From: Kofleriaceae bacterium
GTDB taxonomy: Bacteria; Myxococcota_A; Polyangia; Haliangiales; Haliangiaceae
Length of the DNA stretch: 32,280 nucleotides
Direction: 5' to 3'
Assembly: GCA_024762925.1 (NCBI GenBank)
Contig: JANTGM010000063.1
Location: 1 to 32,280, forward strand
In this document: piece after piece, positions 8,440-18,109 of the stretch
Layout: each line of letters starts with the position of its first letter
How positions within the stretch are numbered: position 1 is the first letter of the stretch
Translations under genes and position numbers: made by a program
Notes under the pieces: generated by a model
What the model was told of the DNA's origin: nothing
Seen by the model: only the letters and a program-made list of their open reading frames with translations
Database searches by the model: none

Positions 8440-9876
8440 CTAGACGGCGATGGGCATCACCCGCTTGCGGATGAGTTTGATCGAGAGCAGGCGGAAGAGC
8501 ATCTTGCTCACTTCGTAGGAACCCATGCGCGACTCACGAATCAGTTCCTTGACGGTATTTTTGCCATTCACAAGCTCAAGCACGGTGAGCTCTTCGCGAG
8601 TGAGGCGGCCGCGCCCCATTTGCGCGACAGCGTCTTCGTTTCGAAGGAAGACCATTTCAAAGTCGTTGATCTCGCGCTCGATGAGATGCCATTCGTCCAC
8701 CCGACGAAACCCTTCCATCAAGATTCCTTCAACGTCGAGTCCGAGCATGGCATCGACCGCTACCGGTGGCAGGTCGCGTGTGCGGATAAACTGAAAGGCT
8801 CCAAAACTCCAACGCAGCACCTCGTAGGTGAGTTCGCGGGTTTGTTGCTGCAAGACAAGCTTGAGTTCGCTCTCGCTTATGTAGCCGAGCTTGACCAGCT
8901 GAGCACCGAGAAGCTTGGAACCTTGCCCGCGAGATTCTAGAAAGCCGCTGAGGTCTTCTTGGCTTATGAGTTCACTCTCGAGCATGTAGCGTCCAAGCAA
9001 GTACTCGTTGGAGAGCTCGCTAGCGATGGCCATATCTACGAGTCCATCGCGGAAGTAGACTTCGATCTTGGCCTCACCACGAGTGAGCTGGAGAATGCCT
9101 GATTGCTGTTGTGCATCTAGGAGCTGCAAAACTTCCGCGATTGGTATGATGTGCAAGTCGCCGCGTAGCGAGGGCCCCATTGCCGCTTCTTCGAAGGCAG
9201 GTTGGGCCGAGATGAAAAGCTGATGCAAGGTCTCGTCATCCAAGACAGAACGCGCTGCAGTGGCCACAGCATCGGTGTCGATGGTGACCTCGGTGTCATC
9301 TTTATCGTCTTCACCAGCGGCGCACACCAAACTCAGCAGTTCCGTGAGCCTCGGGGCAATCGCATCCGTAATGCGTTCACGCAGTTCTTGGAGCGCATGT
9401 TCCTTCGCCTCTTTGCCGACCTTGATCGCGCGTACTCCAGCTTCCGTGTCAGCTTCGGTGGTTTCGGTTAATGCGGATCGCGAGAGCGTGTCTTCGCTGG
9501 TTGGATACTTTGAGACGGTGTGTTGCACGACGGCCGTGATTGCTTCGGGAGAAAATGGTTTGGTGATGTAGTCGACGATTCCCATCACTTTGACGAAACG
9601 CTCGCCAACTTGATCGCCTTTGGCACTCATCAGCACGACTGGAATACTGCTAAGTTCATCTTCAGCTGCCAATGCGCGACACACCTGGTAGCCGTTCATC
9701 TTTGGCATCACGAAGTCGAGCAGGATGAGCCCGGGGAGATTTTTCCGGGCGAGTTCAAGTCCTTCCTCTCCGGTCTCTGCAATGTCGACGACAAAGCCGG
9801 CCTTGCTAAGCACAAGGTGCACCACCTTGAGGATGGTGGGGCTGTCATCAATAACTAAGACGCGTGGCGCCGTCAT
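8440..9876 (-). CDS. Response regulator with PATAN (DUF4388) output domain
   Basis: A 478-residue protein from ATG 9876; the frame stays open to a TTG at 9930 with no recognisable sequence, so the ATG directly before the receiver is preferred. Receiver residues 5-120 have Asp10/Asp11, phosphoacceptor Asp54 (LLDFVMP) and Lys106 (ITKPF). A charged linker (about 125-230) follows, then a PATAN/DUF4388 domain starting at LRGDLHIIPIAEVLQLLDAQ (near 238) and continuing to about 400. The C-terminus (405-478) is helical and winged-helix-like. PATAN domains serve protein interaction and occur in PatA-like regulators of cyanobacteria and in deltaproteobacteria. As first gene of the CheW/CheA cluster it is the likely output target of the kinase. 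Confidence 0.92.
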   Translation of the reverse strand: MTAPRVLVIDDSPTILKVVHLVLSKAGFVVDIAETGEEGLELARKNLPGLILLDFVMPKMNGYQVCRALAAEDELSSIPVVLMSAKGDQVGERFVKVMGIVDYITKPFSPEAITAVVQHTVSKYPTSEDTLSRSALTETTEADTEAGVRAIKVGKEAKEHALQELRERITDAIAPRLTELLSLVCAAGEDDKDDTEVTIDTDAVATAARSVLDDETLHQLFISAQPAFEEAAMGPSLRGDLHIIPIAEVLQLLDAQQQSGILQLTRGEAKIEVYFRDGLVDMAIASELSNEYLLGRYMLESELISQEDLSGFLESRGQGSKLLGAQLVKLGYISESELKLVLQQQTRELTYEVLRWSFGAFQFIRTRDLPPVAVDAMLGLDVEGILMEGFRRVDEWHLIEREINDFEMVFLRNEDAVAQMGRGRLTREELTVLELVNGKNTVKELIRESRMGSYEVSKMLFRLLSIKLIRKRVMPIAV

Positions 9877-10100
9877 CGTGGAACTTGGAACTTCTTGGTT
9901 TGTCACCGGACTGGAGATCTCCGCTTCCAACGCACTGTGAAGGAAGGCCCCGATCTTACGTCCTTGTGTCCTGAAAATTCAACGTGAGGGTGCGATGGAG
10001 AAGGGGCCAGACCTACATTGCATCCAATTTTGTTCGCAGCTCAGAAGTGGAGCGCTGGGGGGCTGCGTGATATCGTCGGTGCCTCAGCCAAGCTGAATTC

Positions 10101-13100
10101 ATGTCAAAGCCCGCATCATCGAGCGACCACTTTCCACGAAAGTTTGGCAAGTATCACCTCCTGGCCCCCTTGGCTCAGGGCGGAATGGGTGCGCTATATC
10201 TCGGAGTCACAGGCGACCAAGGCTTTGAGCGCTTGATGTGCATCAAGACCGTCTTGCCACACCTCGCTGATAAAGAGTACGTCGCGCGATTCCGCGACGA
10301 AGCGAAAATTGTAGTCAAGCTGTCGCACGGCAACCTCATCCCTGTCTTCGATGCAGGGCAGGTTGAAGGCGAGCTGTTCCTTGCCATGGACTTCGTCAAG
10401 GGCAAAGACCTGCGAGCTGTTTGGAACCGCTGTGCCAAGAAGGCCGTCGCGTTTCCTGTCGATGTCGCCGTGCATCTCACAAAAGAGTTATGCCGCGGGC
10501 TCGGTTATGCGCACAGTTTTCAAGACATCCATCTTGTTCATCGGGATGTCTCTCCACCCAATGTTTTGGTCTCATACTCCGGGGAGGTGAAACTCACCGA
10601 CTTCGGTCTCGCCTCTTCCACGATGAAGATGGAGAAGACGCTGCCAGGCATTATCTACGGCAAGGTCGCGTACATGTCGCCCGAGCAAGCTCGCGGTGAG
10701 ACGCTCGATGGTCGTTCCGATGTGTACGCAGCCGGGATTATTCTGTGGGAGTTGCTCACGGGACGTCAGCTGTTTCCCCCCGGGCAAGAGCAGCCACAAG
10801 ACCTCCTAAAGCGTGCGCGAAATCCTGAGGTCGTCGCTCCCTCGAAGAAGGCGCCGCGAGTGCCAACAGAGCTCGATGAGGTTGTGCTCAAGTCGCTGTG
10901 CGCGAATCCAGACGATCGCTACCAAAGCGCAGAAGAGTTCCGAGATGCGCTTGGAACGTGGCTTGCTGCAAACCATCCAAGCACGGACACAGCTCGAGTG
11001 AAGAGCTTTGTTGGGCACCTCTTCGATGAGGACATCGTGAAGGAGGAAAACGAGCGAAAAGCTCTAATGCAGCGAACTCGTGAGCGGGTCAACACACTGC
11101 CCCCGACCGATGAGCTGCGAAGGCTGCTCGAGAATGCGGGACCAGAGGCCCGTGAGTCACTGCAGAAAGTTGTTGATCGCCGACAGAGTGAGGTCGAGGA
11201 AAATCCTGGGAGACGCGCGCCTGATCGCGGGGAAGATCGTTTCGATCGACGCGGCGTTCAGGGGCGCCGCCTGCTTGACGCGGTTGATCGCAGTCAGCGG
11301 CGCGTCGTCGTCAACGTTCCGAAGCCTGGACCAGGAGGCTCGACGGTAATCTCCGGTGGGAATTCGACTGGCGGAGTCGCTGTGGCCGCTGCAACGTTCG
11401 AGGACACGAGTGCTGGAACCACTCGCGACATCATTGGCCAAGTGCTCGAGAACCGCTACACGGTGAGCAAGCTTATCGGCGAGGGTGGAATGGGCCGGGT
11501 CTACCTTGCCGAACACATCGACATCGGCAAGAAGGTTGCTGTCAAGGTCTTGCACCCCGTGTACGGCCGCATGCCCGATTTGGTGGAGCGGTTTCGTCGC
11601 GAGGCTCGCGCCGCCAGCCGAATTGGACATCCCAATATCGTCGACGTCACCGACTCTGGCACCACAGATGATGGATCGGTGTACTTTGTCATGGAGTATC
11701 TTGAGGGTGTCGAGCTTGCGGCTGTCATCGATCGTGAAGGTGCCATCGACATTCGCCGCGCTCTGGATATTTCGACGCAAGTTTGCCGCGCTCTCTCTGC
11801 GGCGCACGCAGTAGGCATTATTCACCGAGATCTCAAACCTGAGAACGTCTACTTAACCTCTAGGGAGGGAACTGCCGACTTTGTGAAGGTCTTGGACTTT
11901 GGCATTGCAAAGAGTAGTGAGGCGGAAGAAGCCCGCTCAAAAAAACTCACAAGCCCTGGCATGGCAATGGGAACGCCTGAATACATGGCGCCAGAGCAGG
12001 CTGCTGGCAAGCCCGCCGACGAGCGCTGCGATGTGTACGCCCTTGGTGCAATCCTTTACGAGATGCTTACCGGAAGTGCGCCATATACTGGCGATAACTT
12101 CATGGAGATCCTTACGCGCAAGGCGACGCTTGAGCCGACACCGCCACGGGAGCTGCGGCCCGAGATTCCTGATGCAGTAGAAGAACTCTTACTGCGAGCG
12201 ATGGCGCGAACCCCAGACGCTCGTCCTCCATCGATGGAAGCATTTGAGTACGAGCTGACAAAGTGTCTAGCCGGGCGAAGCACCGCAGTCGCAAACATGC
12301 TTGGCATCTCCCAAGATGACAATTTCGACTCGGTTACAGGGTTTGAGAACACCGTCGGGGTTGCGAGCAATCAAGTACTCACGCCAACCGACTTTGGGAC
12401 GCGACGCCCGAGCCAGCCGATGGCCAGCGTTGCCGAAACGACTGTGGACACCATCCCCACTCCTGCGCCGAGCGAGCTGAGCGTTGACATGCCCGGGCTC
12501 ACAGGCGATGACGCGGTGCCAGATGTTAGCGGTGGTGGCATGCGAGCCTTTGGCTGGATCCTCTTTGCTGCAGTACTACTCGGCGGGGCGGCAGCCGTGC
12601 TGTTTGTTGCCAAGGGAGAGGGCGATGCTCAGCGCGCTTCTGCCAATGCAGAAACTGCCAACAAGGCAAGGGCAGTCGAGCCTGCTGCGGTTCCCAATCC
12701 AACCTCGATCGAGCCTGCAGCGCCGATTGTCGTTTTGGATGCTGGCGCTGCGACCCTAGGCAAGGACGCTGGTGGCGATCCGAATTCGGTGCTGCCCCCA
12801 GAAGTAGCGACAGATGCTGCGGTCTCAAAACCGGTTGAGCCCACCAATCCCAACATCAACAACAACAAACCGAAGCGGCGGGGGCCACCACGCACGCTCA
12901 AAGAAGCGCAAAAGCTCCTAAAGCAAGCCCAGAGTCTGGCTGGCAACAGGAAGTGGGACGAAGCTCGCGAGAAGTATGAGCGTGTTGTGGCAGGTCGCTT
13001 TCTCAAGCAGCGTGGCTACCTCGGTTTGTCGGATGTGGCTTTCCAGAACAAGAATGCCGACCAGGCAATCAAGTTCGCAAAGAAGGCCGGCAAGAGCATT

Positions 13101-13247
13101 CCTGCGCAGATGGCGCTTGGCAACGGCTACTTCAAGAAGGGCAACTACAAGGCTGCTCTTGAGATCTACAATCGTGTGCTGGCCAAGAAGCCGAGCCATC
13201 GCGAGGCGCAAAGCTCTGCCAAAGAGGCTCGCAGCCGCCTGAAGTAA
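10101..13247 (+). CDS. Membrane Ser/Thr protein kinase with two kinase domains and TPR tail
   Basis: A 1048-residue PknB-like protein with two Hanks-type domains in tandem. Kinase 1 (18-285) has the glycine loop AQGGMG, beta-3 Lys49, HRDVSPPN (147-154) and DFG (167-169); the usual Lys of HRDxK is Ser151 and APE reads SPE. Kinase 2 (453-720) has all standard residues: GEGGMG, Lys482, HRDLKPEN (575-582), DFG (599-601) and APE (630-632). Between them is an Arg/Asp-rich, probably disordered linker (about 330-440). A single membrane helix (814-836) puts a Pro/Ala-rich stretch and TPR-like repeats (935-1045) outside the cytoplasmic membrane. ATG 10101 opens directly into the kinase. The periplasmic TPR tail may be the sensor. 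Confidence 0.95.
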   Translation: MSKPASSSDHFPRKFGKYHLLAPLAQGGMGALYLGVTGDQGFERLMCIKTVLPHLADKEYVARFRDEAKIVVKLSHGNLIPVFDAGQVEGELFLAMDFVKGKDLRAVWNRCAKKAVAFPVDVAVHLTKELCRGLGYAHSFQDIHLVHRDVSPPNVLVSYSGEVKLTDFGLASSTMKMEKTLPGIIYGKVAYMSPEQARGETLDGRSDVYAAGIILWELLTGRQLFPPGQEQPQDLLKRARNPEVVAPSKKAPRVPTELDEVVLKSLCANPDDRYQSAEEFRDALGTWLAANHPSTDTARVKSFVGHLFDEDIVKEENERKALMQRTRERVNTLPPTDELRRLLENAGPEARESLQKVVDRRQSEVEENPGRRAPDRGEDRFDRRGVQGRRLLDAVDRSQRRVVVNVPKPGPGGSTVISGGNSTGGVAVAAATFEDTSAGTTRDIIGQVLENRYTVSKLIGEGGMGRVYLAEHIDIGKKVAVKVLHPVYGRMPDLVERFRREARAASRIGHPNIVDVTDSGTTDDGSVYFVMEYLEGVELAAVIDREGAIDIRRALDISTQVCRALSAAHAVGIIHRDLKPENVYLTSREGTADFVKVLDFGIAKSSEAEEARSKKLTSPGMAMGTPEYMAPEQAAGKPADERCDVYALGAILYEMLTGSAPYTGDNFMEILTRKATLEPTPPRELRPEIPDAVEELLLRAMARTPDARPPSMEAFEYELTKCLAGRSTAVANMLGISQDDNFDSVTGFENTVGVASNQVLTPTDFGTRRPSQPMASVAETTVDTIPTPAPSELSVDMPGLTGDDAVPDVSGGGMRAFGWILFAAVLLGGAAAVLFVAKGEGDAQRASANAETANKARAVEPAAVPNPTSIEPAAPIVVLDAGAATLGKDAGGDPNSVLPPEVATDAAVSKPVEPTNPNINNNKPKRRGPPRTLKEAQKLLKQAQSLAGNRKWDEAREKYERVVAGRFLKQRGYLGLSDVAFQNKNADQAIKFAKKAGKSIPAQMALGNGYFKKGNYKAALEIYNRVLAKKPSHREAQSSAKEARSRLK

Positions 13248-13278
13248 GGCGATCTAGGCACTTCCCTTTGAGCAGTTC

Positions 13279-14280
13279 CTAGAAGTCGAACGCGATTCCA
13301 GCAGAGGCGCCGCTTGGACCGATGCTAAGTGTTGGCCGCTCGCGCCTCGAGTCGCTCCAAAACATCCAACCCGCTGCTGCACCCGCCGCAACCGAACCCA
13401 CGATGGATACAACCCCACCGAGCATGGTTTGGCGAAGGAATTTGCACTGCCCAGTGCTTGAACCGCAGGTTGGATTATTGTCGATGACGATCAGAGTTGT
13501 TCCTAGGACAAGGAGCGTTCCAGATGCAGCAACCGAGCCCCATTTCAAGTAGCCATAGTTTGGTCTCTCTCCTGCGGAGTCTCCAATCGGCTTTGTTAGT
13601 GCGAGTTCAAACGTCCGAGCATCTTCGCCCCCAGCGACCACTTTGATGGTTTTTGCGGTCGTGGCATAGCCGTCCCGGACTGCGCTAACTCGGTGAGGGC
13701 CGGGCTCAAGGTCCGCTACAACTGGACTCTTTCCTGCTTCGAGACCATCGATCGAAACGATGGCTCCATCTGGACTGCTCGCTATCGTCACCGTCACAAG
13801 CTCATTGCTCTCAAAGATGAGAAGCTGCCTGGCGGCATTTGTGGTCCGCTCGGTCAGATCCGCAATCGTGCAGACTGCACAGCTTGTCATGGTGCTGTTG
13901 AGTAGCCGCTTGTCCCCAACATGCAGCAGTTGCAGCTTCAGTTCGTAGTGCGCGCCGCTTGTTGTGAGCACCGCACGAACAAAGCGCGTTACACCAATGC
14001 TATCGCTGATGCGCTCAAGACAGTCACTTGTGAAACAGCCGATGAGGTCGGAGGAACCGTCGAGCGCAGCGTGTGTTTCCTTGAGGTCCATGACCGTGTG
14101 GCCCTCTCGAAGCCCGGTGACGATCGCGAGCTGCACTTGGGTTTGAAGCTCCCTTGGTGCGTCACCTGAGATCTCAAGGGCGAGAAGAGCGATGCCATCG
14201 GCTTCCTCAGCATGCGCGTGGGTACCAGCACCAGCGACAACGGCTGCGGCCAAGAGGACGGCGAGACACAGAGCACGCAT
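13279..14280 (-). CDS. PEGA-domain envelope protein
   Basis: A 333-residue protein from ATG 14280, where a clear signal peptide starts (MRALCLAVLLAAAVVAGAG...HA-EE, cleavage near residue 24). The upstream open frame to 14652 lies across the divergent gene and is not coding-like. Residues 25-155 form a domain of myxobacterial type with four Cys (GCFTSDC, SCAVC) that probably pair. Residues 162-230 match PEGA-type surface beta repeats: SPDGAIVSIDGLEAGKSPVVADL with the LEPGPHRV turn. Two hydrophobic helices follow (about 247-266 and 287-307). The topology suggests an inner-membrane protein facing the periplasm. It is divergent from the SppA-like gene with a 94-bp shared control region. The specific function is unknown. 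Confidence 0.85.
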   Translation of the reverse strand: MRALCLAVLLAAAVVAGAGTHAHAEEADGIALLALEISGDAPRELQTQVQLAIVTGLREGHTVMDLKETHAALDGSSDLIGCFTSDCLERISDSIGVTRFVRAVLTTSGAHYELKLQLLHVGDKRLLNSTMTSCAVCTIADLTERTTNAARQLLIFESNELVTVTIASSPDGAIVSIDGLEAGKSPVVADLEPGPHRVSAVRDGYATTAKTIKVVAGGEDARTFELALTKPIGDSAGERPNYGYLKWGSVAASGTLLVLGTTLIVIDNNPTCGSSTGQCKFLRQTMLGGVVSIVGSVAAGAAAGWMFWSDSRRERPTLSIGPSGASAGIAFDF

Positions 14281-14374
14281 TGACAGCAACTTTAGCAAAT
14301 TGTCGATAGCAATCTTCGCTGAAGGAGATTCGCAGGGATACCAATGGCCCAAGTTGAACGTAGTATTGCGGACA

Positions 14375-16993
14375 ATGCTTCGACGAACCGTCACAGCCTT
14401 TTGCTCTCTGTGTGCCTCCTTGCTGCTCTCGCTCGCAATGGTTCCAAGAGTACACGCCCAAGATCGCATCCACGCAGAGGAACCCACGGGAGGCATGCAC
14501 TTGCCGAGCGCTCCGTTGGCCGGGCAGTTTGATGCAACCGCCATCACCATGAACCCAGCGGGATTGAGTTTGCTCGAATCTTCGAACTTGACGCTTGCGT
14601 TGGATCTTGCCCGTGAAGAAGGTGCGGCTCGGAGTGGTCCGGGGGGAGGCATTTTCTATGCATCGAAGCTCGGTGGTGGTGCGCTGCCCAGTCTTGGCTG
14701 GGGCATATCGCTTGAGTGGCTTAGACCGCCACGAGCTGAATTGACGCCAGATCCGGGAACGCCAACCCGTCTCACGAACAGCTTCTCCTTGCCCATGGGT
14801 AGAAACGCGAGCTTGGGCTTTGGCTGGCATCATTTCTACGACGATGTCGGCACCCTCGGTGGCTTGGATACCTACGATCTCGGCTGGCAGTCGCGCTTTG
14901 GTGCGCACTTGGCCGCAGGACTTGTGGTGCGGGACTTGGGCGCGCCAAAGGTTGCTGGGGAGACGGTTCAACGTCGGTATGAAGCGGAAGTTGTGACTCG
15001 TCCGCTGGGCACAGACCGCCTTGAGCTTGCGCTAGGGGGCCGCATCGGAGAGACCGATGCAGATTTCGGCAACGGAAGGTCGATCGACGGTTGGCTGAAA
15101 TGGTCAACCCGACTTGCTCGTGGCATCTATTTTCGCGGCGAGTTGGGCACCGAGAGCCTGACGCGAGTTACGACCACGGGGACGGCCAGAACAGAAGAAT
15201 ACCTACGAGATTATCGGGTGAGCACCGGACTAGACTTCTCCTTTGGAAGCCTTGGTACCGCCGCCTATGGAACACTTCTCCGTGACGCTGACGGTGACGT
15301 TGCGGCCACGGGTGGGACGTTGGTCGCACGCATCAGCCCTGTTGGGGTTCCCTCGGTCCTTCCCCGCGGCAAGCGAATCGAGCGACTTGACCTAAAGGGC
15401 GGCATCGGGCAGCGCCAACTCACATCGATTGTGGCGAGACTACGGCGTATTTCCAAAGATGACGACGTGGTAGGCCTCTTTGTGAACCTTGATGACGCAG
15501 CGGGCGGATGGGCCACGTTGCACGAGATTCGCGCGCAGATTGTGAACGTACGTGGCGCGGGTAAGAAGGTGTTCGCCTTCATGGTTGCGGGCGATACAAG
15601 GCAATACTTCTTGGCGTCGGCGGCAGACAAGGTCTTCGTAGATCCGGCGGGCGGCATTCGCCTGCAAGGATTCGCGGGAACATCGCTCTACTTCAAAGGT
15701 CTCTTTGACAAGCTCGGCGTCAAGGCCCAATTCGAGAAGATTGAGGAGTACAAGAGTGCACCGGAATCGTGGACTCGTTCAGGACCCACCAAGCCCGCAT
15801 TCGACATGCGAAACGCACTCTACGACTCCATCTATGGGACGATTGTTACTGACATTGCCAAGTCGCGCGGCCTTAGTGAGGAGCGAGTTCGCACACTCAT
15901 TGACAATGGACCGTACACCGCTGGCGACTTAGAGAAACTCCCAGATCTTGTTGATGGCATTGTGATGCCAGATGATCTGGGCAAGACCATCGCTAAGGAG
16001 ATGGGGGGCAACTATCGCTTTGGTTCGGCGCCTCGAGAGCGACGCGAACGTTGGGATCGCCGCAAGGTCGCTGTGATCTATCTGGCCGGAGATATCGTCG
16101 GTGGCAAGAGCCGAAGCATCCCTCTGCTTGGCCGCCAACTCGTGGGCGCCAAGACGGTAGCCGAGGCTCTCGCAGCTGCCCGCGCAGATAGCGCAATCGA
16201 AGCGGTCGTGCTTCGAATCAACTCTCCTGGTGGCAGCGCGCTCGCCTCCGAGGTCATGGCTCGAGAGGTCAAGAAGCTGCGAGGCGTCAAACCCATTATC
16301 TGCTCGATGGGCGATATGGCGGCCTCCGGTGGCTATTTTGCCGCCGCGTATTGCGATCGCATCTTTGCGGACTCGATGACGATCACAGGCTCGATCGGCA
16401 TCTTTAACGGCAGCTTCGACGTTTCTGGTTTGCTCTCGAAATTCGGTCTGTCGTGGACCACATACAAGCGCGGCGAGAACTCCGACCTGGGATCCATGTA
16501 CAGGACTATGCAGCAGAAGGAAAAACGCCTGATGAAGGAGAAGCTGCACTACTACTACGGGCGCTTCATCGGAGCCGTTGCCGAGGGCCGTGAGATGAGC
16601 CGTGATGATGTAGACAACGTCGGACGCGGCCATGTTTGGACGGGGGAGCAGAGCTTGAGCATCAATCTCGTAGACGAGCTAGGTGGGCTCATTGATGCGA
16701 TTGCCTACGCGAAGGAGAAGGCGGGGTTTCGGGAAAACGAAGTCGCTTCGCTCATTCTGCTGCCCAAGGTGCAGCAAAGCCTGCTCGGAAGAATTCTGGG
16801 TGGCCCGTTTGGCTCGGCAAGCATCTCGAGCAAAGAAGATGCAACGATGAAGACCCTCGAACCGGTTGTTCGCCTCATGGGCCTAATGCCCGGCGACTGG
16901 GGAAAACAGCTCCTCAGTGCCGTTCCAGGGAGCATCTGGGCTGAGCCTGGCAGTGTCCAGGCCCGCTTACCATTCTCCGTGATCTGGGACTGA
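14375..16993 (+). CDS. sppA: SppA-type S49 peptidase fused to an outer-membrane barrel-like domain
   Basis: An 872-residue exported protein. Residues 1-30 are a signal peptide (cleavage after VHA). Residues 35-325 are not part of ordinary SppA: they contain FATA-to-NPAGL type wording (DATAITMNPAGL) and many short amphipathic beta strands with aromatic and glycine alternation, as in FadL/PorV-like barrels. Residues 335-560 are the N-terminal S49 repeat with the general base Lys460 in EYKSA. Residues 560-790 are the C-terminal S49 repeat with SPGGS and nucleophile Ser651 in AASGGY, followed by TGSIGIF. The Ser/Lys dyad is complete, so protease activity is expected. ATG 14375 is used because it begins the signal peptide; earlier in-frame codons lie in the divergent gene. 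Confidence 0.92.
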   Translation: MLRRTVTAFCSLCASLLLSLAMVPRVHAQDRIHAEEPTGGMHLPSAPLAGQFDATAITMNPAGLSLLESSNLTLALDLAREEGAARSGPGGGIFYASKLGGGALPSLGWGISLEWLRPPRAELTPDPGTPTRLTNSFSLPMGRNASLGFGWHHFYDDVGTLGGLDTYDLGWQSRFGAHLAAGLVVRDLGAPKVAGETVQRRYEAEVVTRPLGTDRLELALGGRIGETDADFGNGRSIDGWLKWSTRLARGIYFRGELGTESLTRVTTTGTARTEEYLRDYRVSTGLDFSFGSLGTAAYGTLLRDADGDVAATGGTLVARISPVGVPSVLPRGKRIERLDLKGGIGQRQLTSIVARLRRISKDDDVVGLFVNLDDAAGGWATLHEIRAQIVNVRGAGKKVFAFMVAGDTRQYFLASAADKVFVDPAGGIRLQGFAGTSLYFKGLFDKLGVKAQFEKIEEYKSAPESWTRSGPTKPAFDMRNALYDSIYGTIVTDIAKSRGLSEERVRTLIDNGPYTAGDLEKLPDLVDGIVMPDDLGKTIAKEMGGNYRFGSAPRERRERWDRRKVAVIYLAGDIVGGKSRSIPLLGRQLVGAKTVAEALAAARADSAIEAVVLRINSPGGSALASEVMAREVKKLRGVKPIICSMGDMAASGGYFAAAYCDRIFADSMTITGSIGIFNGSFDVSGLLSKFGLSWTTYKRGENSDLGSMYRTMQQKEKRLMKEKLHYYYGRFIGAVAEGREMSRDDVDNVGRGHVWTGEQSLSINLVDELGGLIDAIAYAKEKAGFRENEVASLILLPKVQQSLLGRILGGPFGSASISSKEDATMKTLEPVVRLMGLMPGDWGKQLLSAVPGSIWAEPGSVQARLPFSVIWD

Positions 16994-17008
16994 GCGCCGA
17001 GAGTCGTC

Positions 17009-18070
17009 TCAGTCTTCCAAGAGGTCCTCGAGCCAGGCATCGTCGTCTTGCTCGTCCTCGTAGACGCAACCGCGCTCCATAAATGCTCGCATGTCCTCGG
17101 GCATGGGGCAGGTGATGGTCATCATGCCTTTGCTGGGATGCGGGAATGAGAGCTCGGTTGCGTGAAGCGCGTGTCTTGGCAGCTCAAACTGCCTGCGAGT
17201 CTCTGGCGTGAGGCCACTGTCGCAAAACTCTCGGAACGCATCATCACCGTGCCCGTAGAGTTTGTCTCCAACGATGGGAAATCCAAGTGCTGCCAAATGC
17301 GCTCGAATCTGATGCTGCCTGCCGCTAACCGGCTTGCATTGCACCAAGGAGTAGCCAGGCGCTGGTCGTCCCAGGACTCGTACCAGCGTTTGCGCTGGTG
17401 GTGCATCCTCGCGCACCGTCATGCGAATCGTGATGGGCTTGTCCGGATCGACAAGGCCAATCGGCAGGTCGATGGAGTACTCCTCGTCCCAAGGGGCGTC
17501 TCCATGAACAATCGCAAAGTAGGTCTTCTTGGTTTGCTTCTTGGCAAATGCTTGCTTGAGCTGGGCCGCGATGGGCTTTGTGAAGGCGACAAGCAGGCAG
17601 CCCGAGGTCTCCATATCGAGACGGTGACAAATCTGTGGAGGCGGCTCTCCATAGTGCTCTAGCAAAACGCGGGTTAGGGTGTTGAAGTAGAACTTCGCTG
17701 TGGCGTGCACAGGCAAGCCCGCTGGTTTGTCCAAGACCATGAGCAGCTCATCCTCGTATAGCGAGGTGAATCGCCGAGGGCAGGGGGGCTCGGGACGAGC
17801 GGGCAATTCGATCACGATTTCCTCGCCGAGCTCCACCCGCGAGGCAGGTCGCAGTGCGCGACCACTGTCCCGTCGCACGTGGCTTTTTATGATGGATTGG
17901 ATGCGAGTACGCGAGATCCTGGGGATCTTGGTAGTGAGGAATTGGTCAAGTCGCGATCCAGCCGCTCTCTCGTCAACCACGATAGTGCGCGGAATCACCC
18001 GGGGAACCCCGTTTTGGTCGAGGTGGATGTCGACCCCATCTTCCCGAGACATTTGCCCGCGATACCACAT
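17009..18070 (-). CDS. RluA-family pseudouridine synthase
   Basis: A 353-residue RNA-modifying enzyme that would isomerise specific uridines in rRNA or tRNA. An S4-like RNA-binding region lies at about 32-92 (SRLDQFLTT...RTRIQSII). The catalytic domain starts near 103 with LYEDELLMVLDKPAGLPVH and has the RluA signature HRLDMETSG with catalytic Asp152. The later motifs SGRQHQIRAHLAALG and IVGDKLYG are also present. The C-terminus is a short acidic tail. ATG 18070 has GAGG 8 bases upstream, so it is preferred over ATG 18052. The gene is divergent from the FHA activator with only 39 bp between starts. Family members modify different sites, so a specific target (RluC or RluD) cannot be named. Confidence 0.92.
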   Translation of the reverse strand: MWYRGQMSREDGVDIHLDQNGVPRVIPRTIVVDERAAGSRLDQFLTTKIPRISRTRIQSIIKSHVRRDSGRALRPASRVELGEEIVIELPARPEPPCPRRFTSLYEDELLMVLDKPAGLPVHATAKFYFNTLTRVLLEHYGEPPPQICHRLDMETSGCLLVAFTKPIAAQLKQAFAKKQTKKTYFAIVHGDAPWDEEYSIDLPIGLVDPDKPITIRMTVREDAPPAQTLVRVLGRPAPGYSLVQCKPVSGRQHQIRAHLAALGFPIVGDKLYGHGDDAFREFCDSGLTPETRRQFELPRHALHATELSFPHPSKGMMTITCPMPEDMRAFMERGCVYEDEQDDDAWLEDLLED

Positions 18071-18109
18071 GGCAGGGACCTCGGGTAGTCATCGCGCGGT
18101 CGCCTGCGT

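Noticed and set aside
11157-11825. 222-residue minus-strand open frame
   Set aside because: It is antisense to the tandem kinase, whose catalytic motifs fix the true frame.
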